23,123 nt of DNA, taken from NCBI GenBank assembly GCA_964384025.1, contig CAYLJJ010000096.1, forward strand, positions 1 through 23,123, given 5' to 3'. Positions 15,836-23,123 of this stretch are shown piece by piece. The position numbers and the translations under genes are program-made. The notes beneath the pieces are model-generated. The model had not been told where the DNA came from, did no database searches, and saw nothing but the letters and a program-made list of their open reading frames with translations. Numbering within the stretch: the first letter of the stretch is position 1; each line of letters begins with the position of its first letter. The DNA is from CAYLJJ01 sp964384025 (GTDB lineage Bacteria > Myxococcota_A > Bradymonadia > UBA7976 > UBA1532).

Positions 15836-17394
15836 CTCAGAATCTCCAAGGTCTGCTCCGCTCGGGTCGCTTTAGCAGCCTGCCCTGCGAGCCGGTAGAG
15901 CTGCGTTAAAGCTTGATGGGGTCGAGGGTGAAAGGGGTTGATGCCCACCGCTTCCTCAAAAGCTTGCAGCGCCTCTGCAGAGCGCCCCAGCTTGAGATAA
16001 GCCTCTCCCAGGTGTAGGTGGGTATTAAAGAAACCGGGATAGTAGAGGCGCACACGCTTGAGCACAGTGGGGATCTCCTCTACCTGCTTCAGCTTAAGCA
16101 GAGAAGCGGCGATTCCATTTTGGATGAGGGGATGCCCCTCTCCTCCCAGGAGGGCGGCCTTACGATACTCCATCAGCGCGCCTTTGTCTCGCTCTCGGGC
16201 GCGCAGCAGCTCTCCCAAATGAGCGAGATCCTTGATCTGCTTCTCCTCGATGGTGCTGAAATCTCCCTCGCTGGCCTCCTCCTCGCTCATCCCAGGTCGC
16301 TTAAACTTTAGGGAGATCTGCTTGAGTCCTGGATAGGTCTTGAGGCCCTGAGCGCTGAGATCTTCGAGCCACAGTCGCCAAAGCTCAGATAGATCAACAT
16401 CATAGCTCTCTCTGAGGGCGCGGTTCATTTCAAGACCCGCTCTCAGCTTCAACAGAAAGGCCCTTAAGCCTGGATAGCCCTTCCAACGCATAAAGAGATC
16501 CACCACGGTGTGTACCTGGGCATAGGCGAGGCTGGCAGCCTCCTGGCTGGGCAGCTTAGCGAGAGAGGGGTGCATCTCCTGAAAACTGATCAGCTTCTTT
16601 GCCTGAAGAGAGCGAGCCAGAAGATCCTCTTGGGGGGGATCGATATAGAAACCGGGTGTCGCTCGCCAACGGCTCTCTTGATAGCGAGCGATGCCCTCAT
16701 GGAGCCAGATGGGCACGCCTCGGTTCCCCGCCAGCTTGTTAATGTAGTAATGCACGAACTCATGAGAGATGGTGTCTCTCCAGCTGTAGCCTCGCACCAA
16801 ACCTCGGGGAGAGGTGAACATCAGGCGGTTGTACTTACAGAGGGCGATGGTGCCGCTGGTCTCTAGATCTTTCTCTGTCAGCGGGCTCACCGCCGCCAGA
16901 TACTCAGCGCGGGGGTACAGCTCAACCAGAACGATACCCTCTGGCTTCAACTCAAAGTCCTGAGCGAGGGCAACATCAGCTGCTTGCAACACCTCCAAGA
17001 GGTAGGGGATCAGCAGAACATCTCGGCCTGTATAGCGGATCAGGAAGCGCCCATCCTCGCTGAACTGCTCATCAAAGCCCTTGAGCCTAGCTTGAGTAGA
17101 GGCCACTATTTGGCGCTCTTGTCTCAGGCTCTCAGGCAGCGTATCGAGGGGAGTGATGAGGGCATCAAAGCGCTTCAGCGATTCTCCATAGCGACCCTCA
17201 AAGAAGAGGAGCCGCGCCTCAACATAGGCTAGGTCTGGAGAGTTGGGCTGCTCCTCCAGGAGGGGTCTTAAGCTGCGGCGCGCCTCCTGAACTCGCCAGT
17301 CGCTGATGAGGTGATGAAGTCGAGTGATCTCCTCTCTCTCTAAGGCCCAGGAGCTTGAAGAGAGGCAGAAAAGCAGAGGGATAAAAGATCGCAT
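15832..17394 (-). CDS. Exported TPR protein with peptidase MA-like domain
   Basis: The 520-residue protein opens with a signal peptide (MRSFIPLLFCLSSSSWA). Residues about 20-105 form TPR-like helices. The middle region has a gluzincin motif HEFVH (211-215), with the third ligand Glu233 in WLHEGIARYQE. This fits the peptidase MA family. The C-terminal about 130 residues are TPR repeats (LIQNGIAASLLKL; THLHLGEAYLKLGRSAEALQAFEEA). It is probably periplasmic, processing or binding an envelope protein, with TPRs for partner docking. The substrate is unknown. All predicted zinc ligands are present. Its ATG overlaps the TGA of the DUF4175 gene by one base (TGATG), and its stop overlaps the MoxR start, so it is firmly part of this cluster. 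Confidence 0.85.
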   Translation of the reverse strand: MRSFIPLLFCLSSSSWALEREEITRLHHLISDWRVQEARRSLRPLLEEQPNSPDLAYVEARLLFFEGRYGESLKRFDALITPLDTLPESLRQERQIVASTQARLKGFDEQFSEDGRFLIRYTGRDVLLIPYLLEVLQAADVALAQDFELKPEGIVLVELYPRAEYLAAVSPLTEKDLETSGTIALCKYNRLMFTSPRGLVRGYSWRDTISHEFVHYYINKLAGNRGVPIWLHEGIARYQESRWRATPGFYIDPPQEDLLARSLQAKKLISFQEMHPSLAKLPSQEAASLAYAQVHTVVDLFMRWKGYPGLRAFLLKLRAGLEMNRALRESYDVDLSELWRLWLEDLSAQGLKTYPGLKQISLKFKRPGMSEEEASEGDFSTIEEKQIKDLAHLGELLRARERDKGALMEYRKAALLGGEGHPLIQNGIAASLLKLKQVEEIPTVLKRVRLYYPGFFNTHLHLGEAYLKLGRSAEALQAFEEAVGINPFHPRPHQALTQLYRLAGQAAKATRAEQTLEILR

Positions 17395-20360
17395 CAGCGC
17401 ACCAGAGATTCGTAATAGCGTTTGACTGACTCCTGAAACTCCTCAGGAGCGCGATCTTTCATCGCTTCAAGCAGCTCCTGGCGGAACTCTGCGGGGGCCT
17501 CATACTCCTTGGCTTTGGGGATCTGAACTTGCTCTTGGCTGCTCCGCCGTCCACCTTGCCGCTGTCCTTGAGCTTGCTTGGGTTTGGCTGAGCGCTTGAG
17601 CCCCTCCATCAAGCCCTGCAACTCATGCATCGCTTGCTGCTGTCCAGGTCGCGCACGACTTGGTTTGCGATGCCGCAGCTGCTGAGCTGCTTCCTCCATC
17701 GAACTCCTCGCCCGCTTAAGCTGCTCCTGTGGTACCCCCTCCAGGCCCGGCAGCTGTTGAGTCTGTTGCTGAAGGCGCTGCTGAAGTCGCTGAGTAGAGC
17801 GACCGATCTCTGTTTGTTCGCCAGAGAGGTGTTGAGCCCCCTGACTGGCCTGCTGCTGACCTGCTTTGCGACGGGCTTGGCTGATCAGCCGCGCCAACTC
17901 TTGGATGATGCCCTGATTGAGACTATGAGCCTCGCGCATACTGCGCTTCTCACTGGAACTGCGACGGTTATAGCTGAAGCGGGAGAGGCTCTCCAGCTGA
18001 TCCATAGAGCGCTCAGCGGCCTCCAGAGCCTCCATCACCTGCTCATCAGCCAAGGCTTGGTTGAGGTGATCAACCCGCTCTCGAAGATGCTCTAGATCAT
18101 CCTCCATAAACCGCGGTAGTTGTTGAGGCTCGATCTTCTCAACGCGCAGACGAAGCTGTCCTGCGTTCTCTTTGATCTCCTTGAGCGCGTTCCCCAGCTC
18201 CTCCTTGAGCATCTTCTGCATCTGAGCCGCCTGCTCTTGGCGAAGATTTTCTGTTTTTTGAGAGAGGCTCTCTTGGCGCTTGATCAGATCGCGGGTCTGA
18301 TCCATCAGCTCACTGATCGCCTTCTGAAGGGCTGGATTGCTCTCCTCATGGATCTTCTGCATATCTTTCTCTAGAGCACCGCTGAGTTCATCGAGGGCCT
18401 GCTCCATCTCCTCTAAGGCGGAGAGAGCTTCATCTATCTTCTCTTCTTCCAGTAGCTTCTTCATCTCCTCGATCTGATCTTTGGTCTGTTCTAAGCTCTT
18501 TGAAACCTCCCCTTTTTTCATCCCTTCTAGGTTAAGGAACTCTTGGGGGAGCCTCTGGCTGAGCTGCGCCATACGAGCACGCATCTCATCGATGCGTTGG
18601 CGGAGCCGCTGAAGATCACGCATGATGCGCTTCTTAAGGGCCTCGCTGGGGCGCTCTTTGTAGCCCTGCATCAGCTCTCGAAGATGTGCTTTGGCGGCGC
18701 GAATCTCTTCAGCCAGGGCAGCCATATCCTCCAAAGCCATACGCGCGATCATCGCCTCCAAGAGGATCACACTCTGCTCCAGCTCCTCGATGACTCCCTG
18801 ATTGAGGCGCTCCTCAGCTTGGATCTCGGGAGCATGAACAGCAGCAAAAGCGCGCTCCAGGCCAATCAAGCGCCCTTGAAGGGCCAGATAGATCTCCTTG
18901 GCGGTCAGGGGATCTTCAGCCATCAGCTTTAAAACCTCCTCAAAAGCGCTGATCGCCGCTTGGCTGCTGGACTTAAGATCTCCCCAATGTTCAACGAGGG
19001 GTTCAAACTCCAGACGATCTGCCAGGGCTGTGATCATCAACTCCAGGCTCTCTCTAAGAGAGGCACTCAGAGCGTAGTGCTTACTCTTGGGGGAGCGGAT
19101 TGTGATGAAGCGGGTAGCTGAGATGCCGCGCTGCGGCCCATCCACTCCGTTGTTGTCATAGACCTCGACGGTGAGAGCCAGACGATCACCAGGTTGGACA
19201 TGAAGCAGGGAGAGATCGAGATCATCCTGCCCTAAGAATCGCCGCCCAGAGACTTCAAGCAGTTCCTGACGCTCTGCCTGTTCAGGCTGCTCAACCAGGG
19301 CAATCAGGATGGCAGCGCGGCTGAGGCCAAAATCATCCTTAGCTTCAAAAGAGACCGAGAGCGTACGAGGATCATCCAATTCAAGATCCTCGGCGGGCTC
19401 TTTGAGCTTCACTAAGGGGGGATGATCTGATTCCAAGTGGATATGGCGTGGGATCTGCTCTTCCCACTCAGTCCCCTCTCTGCTCCTCAGCACAAAGCGC
19501 CACTCCAGAGCTCGTTCCAAGAGCAAAACCCCCTGGCCCTCACGCCCTTCCTTAAGGCTCCAGGGTAGATCTTCTCCCTCCTTGAAGCGCATCAACAGCG
19601 CCTTTGCAGGCTCTAGGGTCGTAGCGCTCAGCTCTAAGCGGGTTCCTTTGGGGGCCTTGAAGGCGCCGCTCACGTTGAGCCGCTGTTGAGGAGGGCGTTG
19701 TAGATAGTCTGGATAGTGCAGTTTGATCTTTAGATCCCCCACCAGGGGCCCCAGCTGTTGCAACTCTTGCCCTCCTTCGGGAGGGGATCCACTCCAGAGC
19801 CGCTCCAGTGGAGCCAGCCCACTCAGCGCGATGAACGAGGCGCAGAGGAAAAGAGCGCCCCCTGCAAAAGCCCAAGGGCGGCGAAGGGGACGAAAGGAGA
19901 CCACCCAGGGGAGATCTTTCTGGTTCTCCAGCCTCTCCACGAGCTGCTCCGCCAGGGCCTCTAACTGTCCTGAACCCTTCTTTGCGCTCCATTCTCGTTG
20001 AAATTGTAGAAAGCTTAAGAGGCCGTCGTGAAGAGGGAGGGCAGCTTCGAGGTGCTCTGCCGCTCGCTCTAAGCTCTCCACTCGAAGCCAGCTCCAGAGG
20101 AGATAGAACCCAGAGAGCAGATAGAGGCTGATCCTACCCCAGTAGAAGAGCTGAGCTCCAAGCCCAGGGCTCAACCAGCCGCTGAGCGCCAGGAGCGAGA
20201 GGAGTAAGAGCAACAGCCCAGCAAAAAGCCAACCCAGAAGAGAGAGCAAGCTTCGTAGGCGAAGCTGTCTCCTCGTTCGCCTGAGGTGGCGTTGGATGAT
20301 TTGAAATGAGGGGGAGAGTGACATGAGGCAACCAGAGCAGATCTTGAGTATAGAAGCCAC
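17394..20360 (-). CDS. DUF4175-type membrane protein with long coiled-coil tail
   Basis: The 988-residue protein has three N-terminal hydrophobic helices (about 41-61, 71-91 and 162-183). A beta-rich extracytoplasmic region (about 200-425) follows. Residues about 430-870 are predicted coiled coil, very rich in Glu, Leu, Gln and Lys, and the basic tail about 855-960 is rich in Gln, Arg and Ser. This layout matches DUF4175 proteins, which sit in clusters with MoxR and DUF58 genes. Their function is not established; a scaffold reaching across the periplasm is my inference. The frame opens at a GTG (20360), but an ATG at 20324 (MSLSPSFQ) is at least as likely. Neither has a good ribosome site. 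A TATACT (20352-20347) between them would, if used as -10, leave only the ATG. It is the first gene of the four-gene cluster. Confidence 0.82.
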   Translation of the reverse strand: MASILKICSGCLMSLSPSFQIIQRHLRRTRRQLRLRSLLSLLGWLFAGLLLLLLSLLALSGWLSPGLGAQLFYWGRISLYLLSGFYLLWSWLRVESLERAAEHLEAALPLHDGLLSFLQFQREWSAKKGSGQLEALAEQLVERLENQKDLPWVVSFRPLRRPWAFAGGALFLCASFIALSGLAPLERLWSGSPPEGGQELQQLGPLVGDLKIKLHYPDYLQRPPQQRLNVSGAFKAPKGTRLELSATTLEPAKALLMRFKEGEDLPWSLKEGREGQGVLLLERALEWRFVLRSREGTEWEEQIPRHIHLESDHPPLVKLKEPAEDLELDDPRTLSVSFEAKDDFGLSRAAILIALVEQPEQAERQELLEVSGRRFLGQDDLDLSLLHVQPGDRLALTVEVYDNNGVDGPQRGISATRFITIRSPKSKHYALSASLRESLELMITALADRLEFEPLVEHWGDLKSSSQAAISAFEEVLKLMAEDPLTAKEIYLALQGRLIGLERAFAAVHAPEIQAEERLNQGVIEELEQSVILLEAMIARMALEDMAALAEEIRAAKAHLRELMQGYKERPSEALKKRIMRDLQRLRQRIDEMRARMAQLSQRLPQEFLNLEGMKKGEVSKSLEQTKDQIEEMKKLLEEEKIDEALSALEEMEQALDELSGALEKDMQKIHEESNPALQKAISELMDQTRDLIKRQESLSQKTENLRQEQAAQMQKMLKEELGNALKEIKENAGQLRLRVEKIEPQQLPRFMEDDLEHLRERVDHLNQALADEQVMEALEAAERSMDQLESLSRFSYNRRSSSEKRSMREAHSLNQGIIQELARLISQARRKAGQQQASQGAQHLSGEQTEIGRSTQRLQQRLQQQTQQLPGLEGVPQEQLKRARSSMEEAAQQLRHRKPSRARPGQQQAMHELQGLMEGLKRSAKPKQAQGQRQGGRRSSQEQVQIPKAKEYEAPAEFRQELLEAMKDRAPEEFQESVKRYYESLVR

Positions 20361-20413
20361 CCCAGGCGAGAGAGTTTCTCCTCAGAGCTTTTTTCCTGAA
20401 TCTTCTTCGATCT

Positions 20414-20443
20414 CTGAAGCTGTAGAGAGGGCTTTTGTATAAA
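20414..20443 (+). promoter_or_regulatory. Candidate sigma70-type promoter for the ECF sigma operon
   Basis: CTGAAG (20414-20419) and TATAAA (20438-20443) are 18 bases apart, and the second is close to the -10 consensus. Transcription would begin near 20450, giving a leader of about 45 bases. The -35 matches TTGACA only partly. I did not find an ECF-type -35 GGAAC element that would show self-activation. Confidence 0.4.
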
Positions 20444-20496
20444 GTAGGCTCTTCCTGAATGTATCTCGATGAACCTCGTCGGGCGCGGAGGCTTTA

Positions 20497-21132
20497 GTGG
20501 AACAGACAGACGGTGAACTCGTTTCCCGCAGCAAAGATGGAGACAAGGAGGCTTTTCAGATGCTGGTAAAACGATACCAGCGCCGTGCTTATGGGATCGC
20601 CCTCGGAGTTCTAAAGAATTCGGATGATGCCATGGATGCAGCCCAGGAAGCCTTCATAAAAGTATTCAGAAGCATCAAAGGTTTTAAAGGAGACAGTTCC
20701 TTTTACACTTGGCTTTACCGGATTGTGGTCAATGTTTGCATTGACCAGATTCGCAAAAAGAAGAGGGCGCGATCTGTCGAATATGATGAAACTTGGCATC
20801 GCAAAGATGAGATTCAAACCCTCCCGATAACCAGCAACACACGCAGGATGCTGCCCAACTATCCCATGGAGCGCAGAGAACTGAACGAGGCCCTACAAAA
20901 CGCGATGGCGGGGTTGAGCGAGAATCATCGCAGTATCATCCTCTTGAGGGAGGTTGAGGGTCTCAGCTATGAGGAGATCGCTGAGGTGATGAGTTGCCAT
21001 CTGGGCACCGTCATGAGTCGTCTGCACCACGCTCGAAAGAAGCTTCAGAAAGCCCTAAAGCCCTATCTGGAAGCCAGCGGAAACAGAAACTTTGCTCAGC
21101 GCGCTGGCGCTGGCGTAAGGAAGCAGGCATGA
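20497..21132 (+). CDS. ECF RNA polymerase sigma factor (RpoE-like)
   Basis: The 211-residue protein has sigma region 2 at about 15-92 (FQMLVKRYQRRAYGIA, DAMDAAQEAFIKVFRSI, SSFYTWLYRIVVNVCID) and region 4 at about 128-187 (LSENHRSIILLREVEGLSYEEIAE with the helix-turn-helix LGTVMSRLHHARKKL). The linker is short and there is no region 3, as expected for an ECF factor. It directs RNA polymerase to a small set of genes when released from its anti-sigma factor. The GTG start has GGAGG five bases upstream. The stop overlaps the next start as ATGA (21129-21132), so sigma and anti-sigma are translationally coupled. An about 20-residue tail (NRNFAQRAGAGVRKQA) lies past region 4. Confidence 0.93.
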   Translation: MEQTDGELVSRSKDGDKEAFQMLVKRYQRRAYGIALGVLKNSDDAMDAAQEAFIKVFRSIKGFKGDSSFYTWLYRIVVNVCIDQIRKKKRARSVEYDETWHRKDEIQTLPITSNTRRMLPNYPMERRELNEALQNAMAGLSENHRSIILLREVEGLSYEEIAEVMSCHLGTVMSRLHHARKKLQKALKPYLEASGNRNFAQRAGAGVRKQA

Positions 21133-21671
21133 GCGAAATCCAAGAATATAGGCTGTCTCGCCTCCTTGATGGGGAACTCTCCTCAGAGGAAGTAGAAGCC
21201 CTAAGCGCTACGCTCTCCTCAGAGGAACGAGAGGATCTTGAAGAGTTTCGCCTCATCGCTGAGCTTCTCAGAGAGGAGCACGAGGCGGCCTGTGCAGCAG
21301 CGGACTTCTCTCATTTTTATGAGAAACTCCAAGGGCGATTACCAGAGCAGCCTGATCCCCTCCCCAAGATCTCAGAGCCTCCCAAACCTCGGGTGTGGCA
21401 AAGGGCTTGGAGAGGTTGGAGATTCAGCCTTGCTCTGGCCAGCGCAGCGACCGTTATGGTTGTCCTGGCCACCGTGATGATCCAAAGGATCTGGCCACCA
21501 GAGCCAGAGGAGAAGCTCTTGGGTGGAGAGATCATCGTGGAATCGGTCCATAATGAAGGAGATCAAATCATACTCATCAGCATGCCAACCGAAGATGATG
21601 GCGCTACGGTGATCTGGATGCTGGAAGATGAGGAGGAGGGAGCCATCCCTGAAGGAGAGGATCCGATTTAA
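21129..21671 (+). CDS. Membrane-anchored anti-sigma factor
   Basis: The frame is open further upstream (to 20994), but the ATG at 21129 overlaps the sigma-factor stop and gives a sensible 180-residue protein, so I choose it. The N-terminus (YRLSRLLDGELSSEEVEAL, about 7-25) matches the RseA-like opening of cytoplasmic anti-sigma domains that clamp ECF factors. A single transmembrane helix lies at about 98-118 (FSLALASAATVMVVLATVMI), followed by an acidic periplasmic tail of about 60 residues ending GAIPEGEDPI. This fits a sensor that holds the sigma factor until an envelope signal triggers proteolysis or a shape change. No zinc-binding HxxxCxxC motif is present. The TAA overlaps the next ATG by one base (TAATG). 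Confidence 0.85.
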   Translation: MSEIQEYRLSRLLDGELSSEEVEALSATLSSEEREDLEEFRLIAELLREEHEAACAAADFSHFYEKLQGRLPEQPDPLPKISEPPKPRVWQRAWRGWRFSLALASAATVMVVLATVMIQRIWPPEPEEKLLGGEIIVESVHNEGDQIILISMPTEDDGATVIWMLEDEEEGAIPEGEDPI

Positions 21672-22090
21672 TGAAAACTCTAGCATTCATCGCAGCATTT
21701 TTTCTTCTGTCTCAGATAGAGGAAGTTCAAGCCGCACCAATTTTGAAGGTTTCGGTGATTCACGCTACGAAGAAAGGTAATTTTGATCCGGGGCTTAAAC
21801 AGATTAAAAGCTCTCTAAAACGCGCCTTTGCTGGTTACCAAGGCTTTAAGCAACTCAATCGCCACACCCTGAAATTGAAGAAGAGAAAGGTCAAAAAGCT
21901 CAATCTGCCTAACAAACAACCAGTTCACTTCAAATATAAAGGCAAAAAAAGGAAAAGCCATAAGGTGAACCTCTCTATCCCAAAGAGCAGAGTGAATCTG
22001 GACTTAAGCATCCCTGAACGCAAGGTCTTCTTCCACGCGGGGATACGTTATAAGAAAGGCATCTTGATCTTGGCGCTCTATCTGCGCTGA
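21671..22090 (+). CDS. Lys-rich secreted protein of the sigma operon, function unknown
   Basis: The 139-residue protein starts with a signal peptide (MKTLAFIAAFFLLSQIEEVQA, cut before APILK). The mature part is very basic, with clusters such as LKLKKRKVKKLNLP and KYKGKKRKSHKV, then beta-strand-like alternation (VNLSIPKSRVNLDLSIP) and a closing hydrophobic strand (GILILALYLR). I do not recognise a named family. Its ATG overlaps the anti-sigma stop, so it is made with the sigma/anti-sigma pair. It could be a periplasmic partner of the anti-sigma tail, a polyanion-binding protein (LPS, nucleic acid) or an output of the regulon. All of these are inference. The strong positive charge contrasts with the strongly acidic anti-sigma tail encoded just upstream. 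Confidence 0.75.
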   Translation: MKTLAFIAAFFLLSQIEEVQAAPILKVSVIHATKKGNFDPGLKQIKSSLKRAFAGYQGFKQLNRHTLKLKKRKVKKLNLPNKQPVHFKYKGKKRKSHKVNLSIPKSRVNLDLSIPERKVFFHAGIRYKKGILILALYLR

Positions 22091-22093
22091 TCT

Positions 22094-22115
22094 TGAAGCT
22101 TAACTATAAACTTCA
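22094..22115. terminator. Hairpin between convergent genes
   Basis: TGAAGCTTA-ACTA-TAAACTTCA forms a nine-base stem with one mismatch and a four-base loop in the 37-nt gap between two convergent stops. It lacks a T tract on either side, so it is at best a weak bidirectional terminator or a barrier to RNA decay. Confidence 0.3.
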
Positions 22116-22127
22116 TCTCAGAACAGC

Positions 22128-22982
22128 CTAGAAGTCTAAACCCAAGTTGAGGTTATAGGATTGAAGACCCTTAGCTAAAGCAACTTCTGGGCTGAAGTTG
22201 ACCGCACCAAAAACAAAGCGAGAACCTAAGATAAAGCGGTGAATGGTCAACGTCTCCTTCTCAAAGACAAAACTGCGGCCCAGATCGCTGGCATCTCCAG
22301 GGGTGGAGTCAACTACCCCACTGCGAGCCAATATCCAGGCTGGACTGTAAGCCATATAGGGAGCGACGTTGGCTATCCCCCCCGCCCCAAAGGAGCGGCT
22401 GAGGATAACATCAAGACCAACCGTGGTGAGCTGCAGCTCACTGGAACCAACAACACGATTGAGCGAGCCCCTCAAGCTGATATCTACAGGGAAAGCATCC
22501 ACCGCCTCATTAAGAGCCCACTTAAGCATCCCGCCAAAGGCCCAAAGCTCCGTCTCGATCATATAGCTGGCGTTAGCCCCAATCTCAGCGCTGAAGGGCA
22601 AACCCTTGCGGACCTCAAATTGACTGACCATCAAGGTAGAGGAGGGGCTCTGATCTTTGACCCCCCGCTGCCAGTACTCCTCCTCTTCGTTTACGTTGGT
22701 GATGGAGTACTGCATGCTGAATTGAAAGCCGTTGACTCCCAAAGTCTCAGCAGGGGCGAGGAGTTTGGGGGCAAAGGCCATCCCCATCTCACGGCTCAGC
22801 TCTTTAAAGGCAGCCTGATCTGGGACTGGGTTTACGCCACAGGGCAACGCCGGACTGTCGTTGGAGGGAACACAAAGGCGTCGAATCTCGGGGTCGTTGT
22901 CAAGGGCCTGAGCCTGTTGAACAGAACCCAACCCCAGAGCCATGACAGCGAGGAGAAGCCCTCGACTTGAGTTGCTCACCAT
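22128..22982 (-). CDS. Outer-membrane beta-barrel-like protein
   Basis: A signal peptide (about residues 1-26, ending AQA before LDND) precedes a mature chain rich in alternating polar/hydrophobic strands (FQFSMQYSITNV, VDISLRGSLNRVV, LQLTTVGLDVILSRSFG). It ends in a terminal Phe (LNLGLDF), as outer-membrane barrels usually do. Two Cys near the mature N-terminus (LCVPSNDSPALPC) may pair. I cannot name a transported substrate; similar proteins in this group are annotated only as hypothetical or outer-membrane proteins. On start choice: AGGAGG is only two bases from the ATG at 22982 but five from the next codon, a GTG at 22979. The GTG may be the true start. Confidence 0.65.
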   Translation of the reverse strand: MVSNSSRGLLLAVMALGLGSVQQAQALDNDPEIRRLCVPSNDSPALPCGVNPVPDQAAFKELSREMGMAFAPKLLAPAETLGVNGFQFSMQYSITNVNEEEEYWQRGVKDQSPSSTLMVSQFEVRKGLPFSAEIGANASYMIETELWAFGGMLKWALNEAVDAFPVDISLRGSLNRVVGSSELQLTTVGLDVILSRSFGAGGIANVAPYMAYSPAWILARSGVVDSTPGDASDLGRSFVFEKETLTIHRFILGSRFVFGAVNFSPEVALAKGLQSYNLNLGLDF

Positions 22983-22984
22983 CG

Positions 22985-22990
22985 CCTCCT
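22985..22990 (-). promoter_or_regulatory. Shine-Dalgarno AGGAGG that questions the ATG start at 22982
   Basis: Reading the minus strand the order is AGGAGG, CG, ATG, GTG. The ATG is too close for best initiation, while the adjacent in-frame GTG is at normal spacing. The choice changes only one residue. Confidence 0.5.
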
Positions 22991-23064
22991 CTGTACAGAG
23001 TCTTTGGGCTCAGGAGACTAGGAGGAGCATCAAAGAGTGTCAAGGTTCCCGAACTTCTCTGCTG

Positions 23065-23079
23065 GTCAGGGGTCCTGAC
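23065..23079. repeat. Perfect inverted repeat GTCAGG-GGT-CCTGAC
   Basis: Six-base arms with a three-base centre lie 13 bases before the ribosome site of the gene starting at 23103, inside its probable 5' leader or promoter. It could be an operator or a small RNA hairpin. The nonamer GGTCCTGAC also occurs at 13042-13050 in the dapD/sigma54-activator gap. Confidence 0.35.
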
Positions 23080-23102
23080 GCAGATTTAGCCAGGAGAAAC
23101 AG

Positions 23103-23123
23103 ATGAGATTTAAGACGATTTTG
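23103..23123 (+). CDS. Start of a gene cut by the window end
   Basis: Seven codons (MRFKTIL) follow an AGGAG ribosome site with six-base spacing (23092-23096). The basic-then-hydrophobic beginning resembles the start of a signal peptide. Nothing more can be said about its product. It is divergent from the outer-membrane protein gene, so the 120-nt gap should hold promoters for both. Confidence 0.5.

Noticed and set aside
17500..18000. Gln/Arg-rich low-complexity tail of the DUF4175 protein as a possible insertion or separate gene
   Set aside because: The frame is continuous with the coiled coil and such tails are common in this family. There is no internal start with a ribosome site.

Overview
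The window looks like chromosomal DNA from a Deltaproteobacteria-type bacterium (Myxococcota / Bradymonadales-like). The pointers are a giant MopE-type Cys/Asp repeat protein, an FHA-containing sigma54 activator, a MoxR/DUF58/DUF4175 cluster, an ECF sigma/anti-sigma pair with a trailing secreted protein, and a DUF4157 (eCIS-core) protein. Most genes are moderately GC-rich. One AT-rich island (about 7.76-11.1 kb) carries a lone hybrid histidine kinase. No tRNA, rRNA, CRISPR array, transposase or IS was seen.

Layout. (1) 2-2248 (+): the 3' part of a secreted-type protein made almost wholly of about 25-residue metal-binding repeats, running in from the left edge. (2) 2255-3468 (-): a short, frame-damaged cluster with a DUF4157 HELTH-motif protein, a small secreted protein whose signal peptide and body lie in different frames, and a small hypothetical protein. 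(3) 3563-5434 (-): a fused DctQ-DctM TRAP transporter permease. It lies 75 nt downstream of 5510-7732 (-), a long, divergent KamA-family radical-SAM protein. (4) 7960-11046 (-): a dCache-PAS-PAS-HisKA-HATPase-REC hybrid kinase in low-GC DNA, followed by a 428-nt spacer. (5) 11475-12869 (-): an FHA-sigma54 activator, divergent from 13156-13965 (+), which is dapD. (6) 13962-20360 (-): a tightly overlapping four-gene cluster in transcription order DUF4175 membrane/coiled-coil protein, TPR-peptidase-MA protein, MoxR ATPase and DUF58 protein. Its stop codon is interleaved with that of dapD in one CTAG. (7) 20497-22090 (+): ECF sigma, anti-sigma and a Lys-rich secreted protein, chained by overlaps. 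(8) 22128-22982 (-): an outer-membrane beta-barrel-like protein. The first codons of a divergent gene appear at 23103.

How the genes work together. The DUF4175 to DUF58 cluster resembles 'aerotolerance'/MoxR-type envelope-maintenance clusters. Start/stop overlaps at every junction suggest coupled translation. The sigma/anti-sigma pair next to it looks like an envelope-stress switch transcribed with a secreted protein of unknown role. DapD supplies the succinylase step of lysine/diaminopimelate synthesis. The KamA-like enzyme may act on an amino acid, but its substrate cannot be read from sequence, and the link to the TRAP transporter rests on adjacency only.

The least ordinary features are the higher-order (four-unit) periodicity in the MopE-type array, the frame-broken DUF4157/secreted-protein cluster, the atypical KamA-family enzyme, and the AT-rich kinase island.
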